A stretch of 64,000 nt of DNA from Micromonospora alfalfae (GTDB taxonomy: Bacteria; Actinomycetota; Actinomycetes; Mycobacteriales; Micromonosporaceae). The notes under the pieces were generated by a model. That model did not search any database and had not been told where the DNA came from. It saw only the letters and a program-made list of their open reading frames with translations. The position numbers and the translations under genes are program-made. Location of the stretch: contig NZ_JAKKFH010000022.1 of assembly GCF_022230925.1 (NCBI RefSeq), positions 1 through 64,000 on the forward strand. Reading direction: 5' to 3'. The first letter of the stretch is position 1. Each line of letters begins with the position of its first letter. Positions 47,591 through 56,600 of this stretch are shown piece after piece.

Positions 47591-49207
47591 TCAGATCCAG
47601 GGCAGCTGTGGGGACGGGTAGAAGTCGACCTGTTGCAGTCGCCAGCGGGGTGCCTGCTCCCCCAGCCGGGTCCGGAACGATTCCCAGTCGTGGCTGGCGG
47701 GGGTGGACCAGCCGAGTTCGGCGATCGCGGGTAGGCGGGGGAAGGCCATGTATTCGATGTCGTCGAGGGTGCGCAGCGTTTCGGACCACAGTGGGGCCTC
47801 GACGCCGAGGATGGCGTTCTCGCCGACGCCGGTGACCCGGGTGGCCGGGTCCCAGCCATAGGCGTCGGACACCTCGATCAGGCCGGCCCAGCGCAGGCCG
47901 AGGCGGGTGTTGGCGTCGTACTTCATGTCGAGGTAGGTCTTGTTAGCCGGCGACATGATGATCTTGTTGCCGCGGGCGGCGGCTGCGGCGAGGCTGGCGT
48001 TTGTGGTGCCGGTGCCCCAGAACTGGGCGACGACGTCGGTGGGCGGGTCGGCCTGGGTGATCTCGTTCCATCCGGAGGCGCGCTTGCCGTACTTCGCGAC
48101 CAGGGGCAGGACCCGGTTCATGAAGGTGCGGTAGTCCTCGTCGGTGGTGGCGTGGGCTTCGTCGCCGCCGATGTGCAGGAATGGTCCGGGGGTGATGGCG
48201 GCGAGTTCGCGGATGACGTCCTCGACGAAGCGGTAGGTGAGTTCGTCGTTGATGCAAAGGGAGCTGTAGCCGACCGCCATGTCGGTGCGCGGGGGCGGTG
48301 CGACGCCGTCGCAGTTGAGTTCGGGGTACGTCGACTGGGCGGCGTTGGTGTGCCCGGGCATGTCGATCTCGGGGATGATCGTGATGTGTCGTGCCGCGGC
48401 GTAGGCGACGACGGTCTTGTAGTCGGCCTTGGTGAGGTATCCGGGGCCGACGCCGTCGACTCCGGTGCCGGGTCCGCCGCCGACTGTGGTGAGGCGGGGC
48501 CAGGAGTCGATCTGGATGCGCCAGCCCTGGTCGTCGGTGAGGTGCAGGTGCAGGTAGTTGATTTTGTACTGGCTGAGCAGGTCCACGTAGGCGGTGATGT
48601 CGTCGACGGTGTGGAAGTGGCGTGCGAGGTCGAGCATCGCGCCCCGGTAGGCGAAGCGTGGGTAGTCGATGATTCGTCCGCCGGGGACTGTCCAGGTGGT
48701 TCGCTGCCGGTTGGGTGCCTCGATGTCGGCGGGGAGCAGTTGGCGCAGGGTCTGGGTGCCGGCGAACAGTCCGGCGGGGGTGTTGGCGCGGATCGTGATG
48801 CTGCGGCGGGTGACGTCGAGTTGGTAGCCCTGTTGGCCGATGCGGGTGTCGGCGCCGCCGATGAGCAGGGCGATCTCGGGTAGCGGGGTGGAGCGTACGG
48901 GCAGGACGGGCAGGGGGTGGCCGGTGGCGGGGCGCAGTGTGGTGGCGAGCTGCTGGCCGACGTGCCGAGCGGCGGCTGAGCCGGGGGTGGTGCGGATGAC
49001 GGTCAGGGGGGTGATCCGGAATGTGTCGTGCGGGTCGGGGTGGGTTTCGACCGGTGCGGGGATGACGTCGCTGAGGTGTCGGGCTGGTGCGGTGGGTGCT
49101 GCGGCGGCGGGCGTGGCGGGCAGGATCACTGGTAGCGCGAGTGCGGCTATGGCCAGCAGCCGTGTGGTGGTGTGTCGGCGACGCACGGTACCTCCAGGCC
49201 TCGTCAT
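47591..49207 (-). CDS. Secreted beta-N-acetylhexosaminidase (GH20)
   Basis: Cleaves terminal GlcNAc from chitin oligosaccharides or glycans, exported. 538 aa from the ATG at 49207 (GAAGG upstream); a GTG at 49186 with GGAGGT is nearly as good. Signal peptide with A-x-A before A-P-T-A. GH20b domain (about 40-160), then catalytic GH20 barrel with the Asp-Glu pair in H-I-G-G-D-E-A-H (about residue 340). Family length normal. A DasR-type operator was looked for and not seen in the AT-rich upstream region 49254-49281. Confidence 0.92.
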   Translation of the reverse strand: MTRPGGTVRRRHTTTRLLAIAALALPVILPATPAAAAPTAPARHLSDVIPAPVETHPDPHDTFRITPLTVIRTTPGSAAARHVGQQLATTLRPATGHPLPVLPVRSTPLPEIALLIGGADTRIGQQGYQLDVTRRSITIRANTPAGLFAGTQTLRQLLPADIEAPNRQRTTWTVPGGRIIDYPRFAYRGAMLDLARHFHTVDDITAYVDLLSQYKINYLHLHLTDDQGWRIQIDSWPRLTTVGGGPGTGVDGVGPGYLTKADYKTVVAYAAARHITIIPEIDMPGHTNAAQSTYPELNCDGVAPPPRTDMAVGYSSLCINDELTYRFVEDVIRELAAITPGPFLHIGGDEAHATTDEDYRTFMNRVLPLVAKYGKRASGWNEITQADPPTDVVAQFWGTGTTNASLAAAAARGNKIIMSPANKTYLDMKYDANTRLGLRWAGLIEVSDAYGWDPATRVTGVGENAILGVEAPLWSETLRTLDDIEYMAFPRLPAIAELGWSTPASHDWESFRTRLGEQAPRWRLQQVDFYPSPQLPWI

Positions 49208-49399
49208 GATCGACCTTCGTCGATTAGAGTCGCAGGCTACCGGCGTTCCGCCTGTACTGTAAACCTTCCTTAACATAAGGGCTCGTCGAGACAGTGTTGT
49301 CGCCGACCTCACGTACGCCCCACGCTGGGGAATTCCTGGAGTGGGTCGTGCCGTTGTCCGTTCGGAAGATCAGGTTCGGATGATCGAATGGGAAGTGCC

Positions 49400-50779
49400 A
49401 TGCACATGCGCTCAGACGCGGTAGTGCTGTTCGGCGTCACGGGTGACCTCGTCTCGAAGAAGCTGTTTCCGGCGCTGTACGAGTTGACCCGGCGCGACCG
49501 CCTCGACGTTCCGGTGATCGGCGTGGCCCGCTCCCCCTGGGACGATCAGCAGTTGGTCACCATGGCACGCAAGTCGGTCACCGAGGCCGATGACGAGATC
49601 GACGACGAGACCTTCGATCGGCTGGCTGACAACCTCTCGATGATCTCCGGCAACTACGCGGACCCGACGACGTACCAACGGCTGGCTGAGCGGCTGCGCG
49701 ACGCCGAGCAGCCGGTCTTCTACCTGGCGATCCCTCCGGCGGTGTTCGGCTCCGTCGTCGAGGGCCTGGCGTCAGTGGGTCTGGCCGACCGGGGTCGGGT
49801 GATCGTGGAGAAGCCGTTCGGGCGTGACCTGGAGTCCTCCCGCGAGCTGGATCGCACCCTGGGCGCGGCCTTCGCGCCGGAGCGGGTGTTCCGCATCGAC
49901 CACTACCTCGGCAAGGAAGCCGTCGAGAGTCTCTATGCCTTCCGGTTCGCCAACCGGCTGTTCGAGCCGCTGTGGAACAACGAGCACATCGACAACATCC
50001 AGGTGACCCTCGCCGAGGGGTTCGGCACCCAGGGTCGGGCCGGCTTCTACGACACCGTGGGCGCGACCCGGGACGTGCTGCAGAACCACATCCTGCAGGT
50101 CGTGGCGCTCATCGCGATGGAGGCGCCGGCCAGCGAGGACACCGAGGCGTTCCGGGAGGCGGAGGCCACGGTGCTGCGGCAGATCGCGCCGCTGTCGCCG
50201 GAGTCCACAGTCCGGGGGCAGTACGCCGGCTACCGCGACGAGCCGGGCGTGGCGGCGGACTCGAACACGGAGACGTTCGTGGCGACCCGGTTGACTGTCG
50301 ACTCGCCCCGCTGGGCGGGCGTGCCCTTCTACCTGCGCACCGGTAAGTCCCTGCCGGGGACGGCGACGGAGGTCGTGGTCGAGTTCAAGCAGCCGCAGCG
50401 TTCGCTGATCCCCGCCGAGCGGGGCACGGCGAGGGCCGCGAACCTGCTGCGTTTCCGCCTCGGGCGTGGTGACGGCATCACGATGTCGATCCAGGCGAAG
50501 AGCCCGGGCGCTGAGGTGGCGAGCCGTCCGGTGGATCTGTCGGTCGACTTCGGTTCGGCTTTCGGTCGCCGGCAGGAGGCGTACGAGCGGTTGCTCGACG
50601 ACGCGATGGACGGGCAGCACCTGCGCTTCGCGCGGGCCGAGACGATCGAGCAGGAGTGGCGCATCGTCGAGCCGATCCTGGATCTGCCGGCGGCGGTGCA
50701 GTCGTACGAGAAGGGCAGTTGGGGTCCGGCGGACGCCGACGCGCTGGCCGGCGGCTGGCACCTGCCGGCCCTGCGGTAG
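49400..50779 (+). CDS. zwf: Glucose-6-phosphate dehydrogenase
   Basis: First step of the oxidative pentose phosphate pathway, glucose-6-phosphate to 6-phosphogluconolactone with NAD(P). 459 aa; start at ATG 49400 (ATG 49388 overlaps the GGAAG site; 49406 is another). Coenzyme motif G-V-T-G-D-L-V-S-K-K, substrate motif R-I-D-H-Y-L-G-K-E (about 173-181) and E-K-P-F-G-R-D. No opcA, gnd or pgl next to it, so this may be an extra copy or the sole stray one. No F420 features. Confidence 0.93.
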   Translation: MHMRSDAVVLFGVTGDLVSKKLFPALYELTRRDRLDVPVIGVARSPWDDQQLVTMARKSVTEADDEIDDETFDRLADNLSMISGNYADPTTYQRLAERLRDAEQPVFYLAIPPAVFGSVVEGLASVGLADRGRVIVEKPFGRDLESSRELDRTLGAAFAPERVFRIDHYLGKEAVESLYAFRFANRLFEPLWNNEHIDNIQVTLAEGFGTQGRAGFYDTVGATRDVLQNHILQVVALIAMEAPASEDTEAFREAEATVLRQIAPLSPESTVRGQYAGYRDEPGVAADSNTETFVATRLTVDSPRWAGVPFYLRTGKSLPGTATEVVVEFKQPQRSLIPAERGTARAANLLRFRLGRGDGITMSIQAKSPGAEVASRPVDLSVDFGSAFGRRQEAYERLLDDAMDGQHLRFARAETIEQEWRIVEPILDLPAAVQSYEKGSWGPADADALAGGWHLPALR

Positions 50780-50807
50780 TCGCGGCCCGAGCCGACGGCG
50801 GAGTGAC

Positions 50808-50877
50808 CGACTCGGTTTCCCGGCATGTCGCGGTGTCGGGGTCGCCGCGATGGCCCGACTTTCCGGAAGCCGAGTCG
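50808..50877. repeat. Hairpin repeat element, copy A1
   Basis: Terminal inverted repeat CGACTCGGTTTCC (50808-50820) pairing with 50865-50877, 13 pairs including one G-T. The loop holds an inner CGCGG/CCGCG dyad. A second copy (63893-63967) has nearly the same ends, and both contain CGACTTTCCGGA. Confidence 0.75.
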
Positions 50878-51017
50878 ATCACAGGGCCGCCGCAGGCGCT
50901 GAGTGACCGCTCAGCTCAGCGGAACGACCGTCCGGCGACGGCGAGGTTTGCCGCTGACGAGTGGTGCGGGCACGTTGGGGGCGACGTTTCTCGTCCTCAT
51001 CGGAGAGGAAGCAACGC

Positions 51018-52454
51018 ATGCTTTCCGCACTCGATCGTCGGCACACCGTCGCGCCACCCGGCTACAGCCGGTGGCTCATCCCCCCGGCCGCGTTGGCCAT
51101 CCACCTCTGCATCGGTCAGGTCTACGCCACAAGCGTCTACAAGAACTCCCTGATCGCCCACTTCGACACCAGCCAGACGGCGATCGGGGTGATCTTCAGC
51201 ATCGCGATCGTGATGCTCGGGTTGTCCGCCGCGGTCGCCGGAACCTGGGTGGAGGCGAACGGACCGCGTAAGGCGATGTTCGTCTCCGCCTGCTTCTGGG
51301 CGGCCGGTTTCCTGGTGGGCTCACTGGGCATCGCCACGAAGCAGCTGTGGCTGCTGTACCTGGGTTACGGGCTGCTCGGCGGCATCGGGCTGGGAATCGG
51401 CTACATCTCCCCGGTCTCCACCCTGATCAAGTGGTTCCCGGACCGGCCGGGGCTGGCCACCGGGTTGGCGATCATGGGGTTCGGTGGTGGGGCGATGGTC
51501 GCCTCTCCCCTGTCGCGGCAACTGTTGTCGTTCTACGACGCCGGCTACGACCCGGCCAACGCGGGGTCGACGGCGTCGGGCAGCGCCCTGGTGTGGCTGT
51601 TCGTGACGCTCGGCCTGGGCTACTTCGTGATCATGATGTTCGGGGTGGCGAACGTGCGGGTGCCGGCGCAGGACTGGCGGCCGGCCGGCTTCGACCCGGC
51701 GAGCGTGGCGGCGAAGCCGCTGGTCACCACGGCGAACGTGTCGGCCGCGAACGCGGTGAAGACCCGCTCGTTCTGGCTGCTGTGGGTGGTGCTGTTCTGC
51801 AACGTGACCGCCGGCATCGGCATCCTGGAGCAGGCCAGCCCGATGATCCAGGACTTCTTCCGCGACAACGGCACCTCGGCGGTGACCGTCGCCGCGGCCG
51901 GCGGGTTCGTGGGTCTGCTGTCGCTGTTCAACATGGCCGGGCGGTTCGTGTGGTCGTCCACCTCGGACCTCATCGGCCGCAAACCGATCTACCTGGTGTA
52001 TCTGGGTGTCGGCATGGTGCTCTACGCGCTGCTGGCCCTCGTCGGGCAGACCTCGACGGCCCTGTTCGTGCTGTTGGCCTGCGTGATCCTGTCGTTCTAC
52101 GGCGGTGGCTTCGCGACGGTGCCGGCGTACCTGCGGGACCTGTTCGGCACCTTCCAGGTCGGTGCGATCCACGGTCGGCTGCTGACCGCGTGGTCGGCGG
52201 CGGGGATCGCCGGTCCGCTGATCGTCAACGGGTTCCTCGACGCGCAGGGCGAGCCGGGCTCGCTGACCGCCGCGGCCTACCGTCCGGCGCTGTTCACGAT
52301 GGTGGCTGTGCTGGCCGTGGGCTTCGTGGCGAACCTGCTGGTGCGGCCGGTGCCGCAGCGCTACCACGAACCGTCGACGGAGCAGAGCACGGATGAGAAC
52401 GCGGATCGGGACCTGGACGAGGACACGACGGCGCAGAGGAGTGGTACGCGATGA
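51018..52454 (+). CDS. OFA-family MFS transporter (oxalate/formate antiporter type)
   Basis: 478 aa from the ATG at 51018, preceded by GAGGAAG; the longer frame is not needed. Twelve hydrophobic helices, with V-Y-A-T-S-V-Y-K-N-S-L at helix 1, G-L-A-T-G-L-A-I-M-G-F-G-G-G after helix 4 and Y-G-G-G-F-A-T-V-P-A-Y-L-x-D-L-F-G in helix 10. This is the OxlT/NarK-like OFA pattern. Substrate may be oxalate, formate or another small acid. An acidic C-terminal tail overlaps a 41-aa gene. Confidence 0.88.
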   Translation: MLSALDRRHTVAPPGYSRWLIPPAALAIHLCIGQVYATSVYKNSLIAHFDTSQTAIGVIFSIAIVMLGLSAAVAGTWVEANGPRKAMFVSACFWAAGFLVGSLGIATKQLWLLYLGYGLLGGIGLGIGYISPVSTLIKWFPDRPGLATGLAIMGFGGGAMVASPLSRQLLSFYDAGYDPANAGSTASGSALVWLFVTLGLGYFVIMMFGVANVRVPAQDWRPAGFDPASVAAKPLVTTANVSAANAVKTRSFWLLWVVLFCNVTAGIGILEQASPMIQDFFRDNGTSAVTVAAAGGFVGLLSLFNMAGRFVWSSTSDLIGRKPIYLVYLGVGMVLYALLALVGQTSTALFVLLACVILSFYGGGFATVPAYLRDLFGTFQVGAIHGRLLTAWSAAGIAGPLIVNGFLDAQGEPGSLTAAAYRPALFTMVAVLAVGFVANLLVRPVPQRYHEPSTEQSTDENADRDLDEDTTAQRSGTR

Positions 52455-52576
52455 GTGAGGACAGCCGACCCGGGCAGCAGGCCCGGTTGTGGATCTCCTG
52501 GTTGGTGGTGGCGGCGCTGCTCGGCTACGGGGTCGCCCAGACCGTCGTCACCGCGGCGAAGCTGTTCACCCACTGA
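52451..52576 (+). CDS. MFS transporter small subunit
   Basis: 41 aa, ATG overlapping the transporter stop (ATGA). One transmembrane helix (L-W-I-S-W-L-V-V-A-A-L-L-G-Y-G-V-A-Q) after a charged, Ser/Gly-rich start. This matches the small single-helix protein family placed directly after OFA transporters and annotated as their small subunit. Too short for ordinary gene finders. Confidence 0.75.
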   Translation: MSEDSRPGQQARLWISWLVVAALLGYGVAQTVVTAAKLFTH

Positions 52577-52613
52577 GCCGGATCCGGCGGTCTCCGACCG
52601 TGTGAAGGCGTGG

Positions 52614-53342
52614 TCAGAGACCGCCGGAGACGCGCAGCACGGTCCCGGTGGCGTACGAGGCGTCCGGGCCGAGCAGCCAGGCGATGGCGGCGGCGATCTC
52701 GTCGGGTTCGCCGGCGCGGCCCAGCGGGATGCGACCGACGGCGGATTCGGCGCGGTCGGGCACCCCGGAGTCGGCGTGGATGTCGGTACGCACGATGCCG
52801 GGGGCCACGGCGTTGACCCGGATGCCCTTCGGGGCGAGTTCCTTGGCCAGTCCGACGGTGAGGGTGTCGGTGGCGGCCTTCACGGCGGCGTAGTGCACGT
52901 ACTCCCCCGGGCTGCCGAGGGTCGCGGCCGCCGACGAGACGTTGACGATCGCCCCGCCGTCGGTCAGCCGGCGGGCGGCCTGCTGGGCGCAGAGGACGTA
53001 GCCGACGAGGTTGACGTCGACGACCCGACGCAGGTCCTCGACGCGCAGCTCGGTGAAGGGCCCGATCAGGCTGGTGACGCCGGCGTTGTTGACCAGGCCG
53101 GTGAGCGGGCCGAGCTGGGCGGCCGCGTCGAACAGGGCGTGCACCTGCTCGGGGTCGGTGGTGTCGGCGCGTACCGCGACGGCCTGTGCGCCGACGGCCC
53201 GCAGGTCGGCCAGGACGGCGGTGGCGGCGGCCTCGTCGCGGCGGTAGCACAGGGCGACGTGGTGACCGGCGGCGGCGAGCCGGCGGGCGGTGGCCGCGCC
53301 GATGCCCCGGCCGCCGCCGGTGATGACGGTGACGGGTGCCAC
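52614..53342 (-). CDS. SDR oxidoreductase (3-oxoacyl-ACP reductase-like)
   Basis: NAD(P)-dependent reductase, 242 aa, GTG start. G-G-G-R-G-I-G-A (about 9-16), N-N-A-G near 87, catalytic S-S (about 138), Y-x3-K in Y-A-A-V-K. Closest in look to FabG-like reductases; substrate unknown. Converges with the transporter pair. Confidence 0.88.
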   Translation of the reverse strand: MAPVTVITGGGRGIGAATARRLAAAGHHVALCYRRDEAAATAVLADLRAVGAQAVAVRADTTDPEQVHALFDAAAQLGPLTGLVNNAGVTSLIGPFTELRVEDLRRVVDVNLVGYVLCAQQAARRLTDGGAIVNVSSAAATLGSPGEYVHYAAVKAATDTLTVGLAKELAPKGIRVNAVAPGIVRTDIHADSGVPDRAESAVGRIPLGRAGEPDEIAAAIAWLLGPDASYATGTVLRVSGGL

Positions 53343-53430
53343 GGTGCCTCCCCGGGAGTCTGACGCCTGCGCGATGGTCGTGCCGACGCTACCGTGACCG
53401 GCGCGGGTCGGTCGTCGAGAGGAGAGTCAC

Positions 53431-54264
53431 ATGCAGCGGGCGTTGGTGCTCGGCGGTGGCGGGGTGACCGGGGTGGCCTGGGAGTTGGGGCTGCTGGCCG
53501 GGTTGGTCGAACGGGGCGTACCGGTCACCGGGGCGGATCTGGTGGTTGGCACGTCGGCGGGCTCGGTGGTCGGCGCGCAGGTGTGCTCCGGGTTGCCCGT
53601 CGAGCGTTTCTACAGCAAGCAGTTGGCGCCGCCGTCGAGTGCGCTGGCGGCACGGTTGGGTTTCGCGACGCTGGCGCGGTTGATCTGGGCCGGTGGGCGG
53701 ACCCGCGACGCGGTGCGCGCGCGGGCCCGGATCGGGGCGATGGCGGTGGCGGCGCGTACCGAGTCTGAGGCGTCGCGACGGCCGGTGATCGAGGCCCTTC
53801 TGCCGGTCCGGGAGTGGCCGCGGCAGCGGCTGCTGATCACGGCGGTGGACGCGTCGTCCGGTGAGTTCGTGGTGTTCGACAGCGACAGCGGGGTGTCCCT
53901 GGTGGACGCGGTGGGCGCGAGTTGCGCGGTGCCCGGGGTGTGGCCGCCGGTGACGATCGGCGCGCGCCGCTTCGTCGACGGTGGGATGCGCTCGACGGTG
54001 AACGCGGACCTGGCGGCGGACGCGCGCAGGGTGCTGGTGCTCGCGCCGACGTCGTCGGCGTTCGGGCCGATGCCACGGCTGTCGGCGCAGGTGGACGCGC
54101 TGCGGGCGGCCGGGTCGCGGGTGGTGGTGCTGACGCCGGACGCGGCGGCGCGCACGGCGATCGGCCGCAACGTGCTGGACCCGGCCCGGCGCGCGGGCGC
54201 GGCGCGGGCCGGACGGGCCCAGGCCGACGTGGTGGCCGACGAGGTGGCGGCGCTCTGGGCGTGA
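53431..54264 (+). CDS. Patatin-like phospholipase
   Basis: 277 aa, ATG start with GAGGAGAG upstream. Oxyanion G-G-G-G-V-T-G, nucleophile G-T-S-A-G-S (serine about 43), catalytic Asp in F-V-D-G-G. Arg/Ala-rich regions at about 90-115 and the C-terminus. Lipid hydrolase in the cytosol or at the membrane; no secretion signal. Confidence 0.88.
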   Translation: MQRALVLGGGGVTGVAWELGLLAGLVERGVPVTGADLVVGTSAGSVVGAQVCSGLPVERFYSKQLAPPSSALAARLGFATLARLIWAGGRTRDAVRARARIGAMAVAARTESEASRRPVIEALLPVREWPRQRLLITAVDASSGEFVVFDSDSGVSLVDAVGASCAVPGVWPPVTIGARRFVDGGMRSTVNADLAADARRVLVLAPTSSAFGPMPRLSAQVDALRAAGSRVVVLTPDAAARTAIGRNVLDPARRAGAARAGRAQADVVADEVAALWA

Positions 54265-54309
54265 TCGCTTACGCTCACCGCGCGGTCGATCAGACGACGG
54301 AGGTGCGCG

Positions 54310-54771
54310 GTGGCGGGTGTGGGTGTCGGCGACGAGGTGCATGATTTCGAGCTGCCTGATGAGACGGGCACGCCACGGCGGCTGTCGGAGTTCCTGGCGG
54401 CCGGGCCGGTGGTGCTGTTCTTCTACCCGGCGGCGATGACCCGGGGGTGCACGGCGGAGAGCTGCCACTTCCGCGACCTCGCGGCGGAGTTCACGGCGCT
54501 GGGCGCGACGCGGGTGGGCATCAGCCGCGACCCGGTGGCGAAGCAGGCCGAGTTCTCGAAGCTGCACGGCTTCGACTATCCGCTGCTGTCGGACGTCGAC
54601 GGCGCGGTGGCGCAGCAGTTCGGGGTCAAGCGGCGGGTGCCGTTGGGGCCGTTGAGCATGAAGCGCATGACGTTCGTCATCGGCACCGACCAGCGGATCA
54701 TCGAGGTGATCCACAGCGAGGTCAGCATGAACGAGCACGCGGACCGGGCGCTGCGGGCGCTGGGCGGCTGA
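54310..54771 (+). CDS. Peroxiredoxin (BCP/PrxQ type)
   Basis: 153 aa, GTG start. Reduces hydroperoxides. Active site P-A-A-M-T-R-G-C-T-A-E-S-C: peroxidatic Cys about 47 and a resolving Cys five residues on, the PrxQ arrangement. The usual P-x3-T reads P-x3-T here as well. A hairpin terminator follows at once. Confidence 0.9.
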   Translation: MAGVGVGDEVHDFELPDETGTPRRLSEFLAAGPVVLFFYPAAMTRGCTAESCHFRDLAAEFTALGATRVGISRDPVAKQAEFSKLHGFDYPLLSDVDGAVAQQFGVKRRVPLGPLSMKRMTFVIGTDQRIIEVIHSEVSMNEHADRALRALGG

Positions 54772-54772
54772 G

Positions 54773-54788
54773 CGGGGCGCGAGCCCCG
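54773..54788 (+). terminator. Terminator-like hairpin
   Basis: CGGGGC-GCGA-GCCCCG, six pairs, immediately after the peroxiredoxin stop. Confidence 0.5.
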
Positions 54789-54855
54789 TGCGGCGGGTGT
54801 CGCAGTCGGCTGGTATCAAGACAGCAATCAAACAGGTGTACGGAAGAGGGTTGTG

Positions 54856-55539
54856 ATGGATGCCGGCCAGGGTTTGTCCACTAGCGAGGTGCAGAGCATC
54901 CGGGAGTCGTTGGCGGCCGGGCGTAAACCGCGGGTGGTGTTCACCGCTGCGGCGGGGCAGATCGCCGGTCAGGTCGGTCAGGTGATCGAGTTGACCGACC
55001 CGGAGGTGTCCGACGAGTTCGTGGTGGTGCGCTTCGGCCGCGACGAGTTGCCGTTCTCCCCCGCCGACCTGGCCGTGGCGCCCAAGGGCGTCACTCGTCG
55101 GGTGGTGGAGCCGAAGCCGGAGCCCGAGCCCGAGCCGCCAGCGGTGGCCGCGCCGGAGTTCGTGTTGGACACGCCGCGGGTGCCCGCGCAGCGACAGGAG
55201 GAGCCGAAGGTGGAGCAGACGGAGAAGCCGCCGGCGCGGCGGGCGGTCAAGGCCGTCAAGCCGAAGGGCCCCGCGGGCCTCACCGTGACCTTGGCGTACG
55301 CCGACGGGGAGTGGACCGTCGCCGCGCAGCAGGGCAGCAAGGCGCTGGCGAAGCCGTACGTGGTGAAGCCGGCGGAGGCGTTGAAGATGGTGGCCCTTGT
55401 CGACGTGCCGGGGGTGCAGGAGGCGGTGGAGCAGATCCTCGGCACCGAGCGGGCCGAGGCGGAGCAGCAGGCAGAGAAGCTGCGCGCGGAGCTGGCCGAG
55501 ATCGAGGCCCGGCTGGCGGAGCTGCGCGAGGCCCGCTGA
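54856..55539 (+). CDS. Conserved actinobacterial protein with coiled-coil end (DUF6319-like)
   Basis: 227 aa from the ATG at 54856 (GTG 54853 possible), GGAAGAGGG upstream. An N-terminal globular part (about 8-75) is followed by a Pro/Glu/Lys-rich linker (80-130), a second small domain with T-L-A-Y-A-D-G-E-W-T-V-A-A and a C-terminal coiled coil (about 190-227). I believe it is DUF6319; function unknown. Alternative: a histone-like or ribosome-associated linker protein. Confidence 0.6.
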   Translation: MDAGQGLSTSEVQSIRESLAAGRKPRVVFTAAAGQIAGQVGQVIELTDPEVSDEFVVVRFGRDELPFSPADLAVAPKGVTRRVVEPKPEPEPEPPAVAAPEFVLDTPRVPAQRQEEPKVEQTEKPPARRAVKAVKPKGPAGLTVTLAYADGEWTVAAQQGSKALAKPYVVKPAEALKMVALVDVPGVQEAVEQILGTERAEAEQQAEKLRAELAEIEARLAELREAR

Positions 55540-55545
55540 GCCGGG

Positions 55546-55998
55546 TCAGTGCCGGCTGTGGTGGTGCAGCAGTCGGGTGAGCAGTCGCGTCAGCTGCTTG
55601 CGCTCGGTGGCGGACAGCGGGGCGAGCAGGTCGGCTTGGACGCGCTCGACGGTCGCGCCCATCCGGCGGGCCTCGTCGGCGCCGGCGTCGGTGGCGCTGA
55701 TGACGTTGCGGCGGCGATCGGCCGGGTCGGGGGCACGCACCACGAGCCCTCGGCCGGCCAGGTCGTTGATGGCGGCCACCACGTCGCTGCGGTCGATGCC
55801 GCAGCGCCGGCCGAGGTCGGCCTGGCTCGCGGGCCCGTCCTCGGCCAGGGTGGCGAGCAGCCGGTAGTGGTAGCCGCGCAGGTCGTGCGCGGCGAACCCC
55901 TCGCTGAGCAGGCGGGCGGCGTGACCGGCGGTCTGGTTGAGCAGCCAGGTCGGGGTGGTGCTGAGCCCGGCGGGTGACTGCGGGGCCGTGTTGTCCAT
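55546..55998 (-). CDS. MarR-family regulator
   Basis: 150 aa from the ATG at 55998; the longer frame adds promoter DNA. Helix-turn-helix A-S-Q-A-D-L-G-R-R-C-G-I-D-R-S-D-V-V-A-A-I-N-D-L and wing D-P-A-D-R-R-R-N-V. Divergent from a second MarR-like gene across a 97-bp gap that contains a double operator. Confidence 0.87.
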   Translation of the reverse strand: MDNTAPQSPAGLSTTPTWLLNQTAGHAARLLSEGFAAHDLRGYHYRLLATLAEDGPASQADLGRRCGIDRSDVVAAINDLAGRGLVVRAPDPADRRRNVISATDAGADEARRMGATVERVQADLLAPLSATERKQLTRLLTRLLHHHSRH

Positions 55999-56046
55999 GC
56001 GGCGCAGCCTACCAGTAATCGTTGGCGCGACCCACGATCTGATGCT

Positions 56047-56080
56047 ACGTTGGTCCAACCAACGTTGGTTCGGCCAACGT
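56047..56080. promoter_or_regulatory. Overlapping double MarR operator
   Basis: Two perfect inverted repeats ACGTTGG-N5-CCAACGT, at 56047-56065 and 56062-56080, share their central bases. A further CGTTGG half-site lies near 56020. A possible -10 (TACGTT) sits at 56046-56051. Either MarR protein could bind here and control both divergent genes. Confidence 0.75.
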
Positions 56081-56095
56081 ATCGAAGGAGGCGTC

Positions 56096-56542
56096 ATGTC
56101 CACCGTCCCCACCCTCAACGGCCAGGTCATCGGCCAGGCCCACTACGCCACCCGGGCCCTGCTCGAACGGGCCACCGCTCCCCTCGGCATCGAGTTCAAC
56201 CAGTTGCTCGCCCTCAACGTCCTCGCCAACGGCCCGGCCGAACGCGCCCACCTCACGCACCGGATCACCAGCACCCTCAAGGTCGACGAGCAGGAGGTGC
56301 AACGGGTGCTCACCACTCTCGTCGACGCGAACCTCGCCCAGGCAGACCACGACGCCGACGTACCACGGCTGCGGCTCACCGACGCAGGTCATGCCGTGCA
56401 GGCCCGCATCGCCGACGCCGTCGCGAACATCAGCGCGCGCCTCTACGCGGACATCCCCGCCGACGAGGCGAGCGCCGCCGCCCGGGCGCTCGCCCTGGTC
56501 ACTCAGCGCGCCAACGCCGAACTGGCCGCTACCCCGACCTGA
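56096..56542 (+). CDS. MarR-family-like regulator
   Basis: 148 aa, ATG after GAAGGAGG. Less typical helix-turn-helix than its neighbour (R-I-T-S-T-L-K-V-D-E-Q-E-V-Q-R-V-L-T-T-L-V) with a shortened wing. Codon choice is C-rich, unlike the divergent MarR gene. Paired regulators sharing one operator is unusual. Could be a sensor partner rather than a repressor itself. Confidence 0.75.
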   Translation: MSTVPTLNGQVIGQAHYATRALLERATAPLGIEFNQLLALNVLANGPAERAHLTHRITSTLKVDEQEVQRVLTTLVDANLAQADHDADVPRLRLTDAGHAVQARIADAVANISARLYADIPADEASAAARALALVTQRANAELAATPT

Positions 56543-56600
56543 CCGGCAAGAACCCGACGGCACGGGCCCGGTCCTGCCGCACGCCGGGCCGGAGCCAGCC

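Noticed and set aside
49254..49281. TTATGTTAAGG as another dif half-site
   Set aside because: It matches only one arm, has no centre and opposite arm, and lies in the hexosaminidase promoter; chance AT-rich match.
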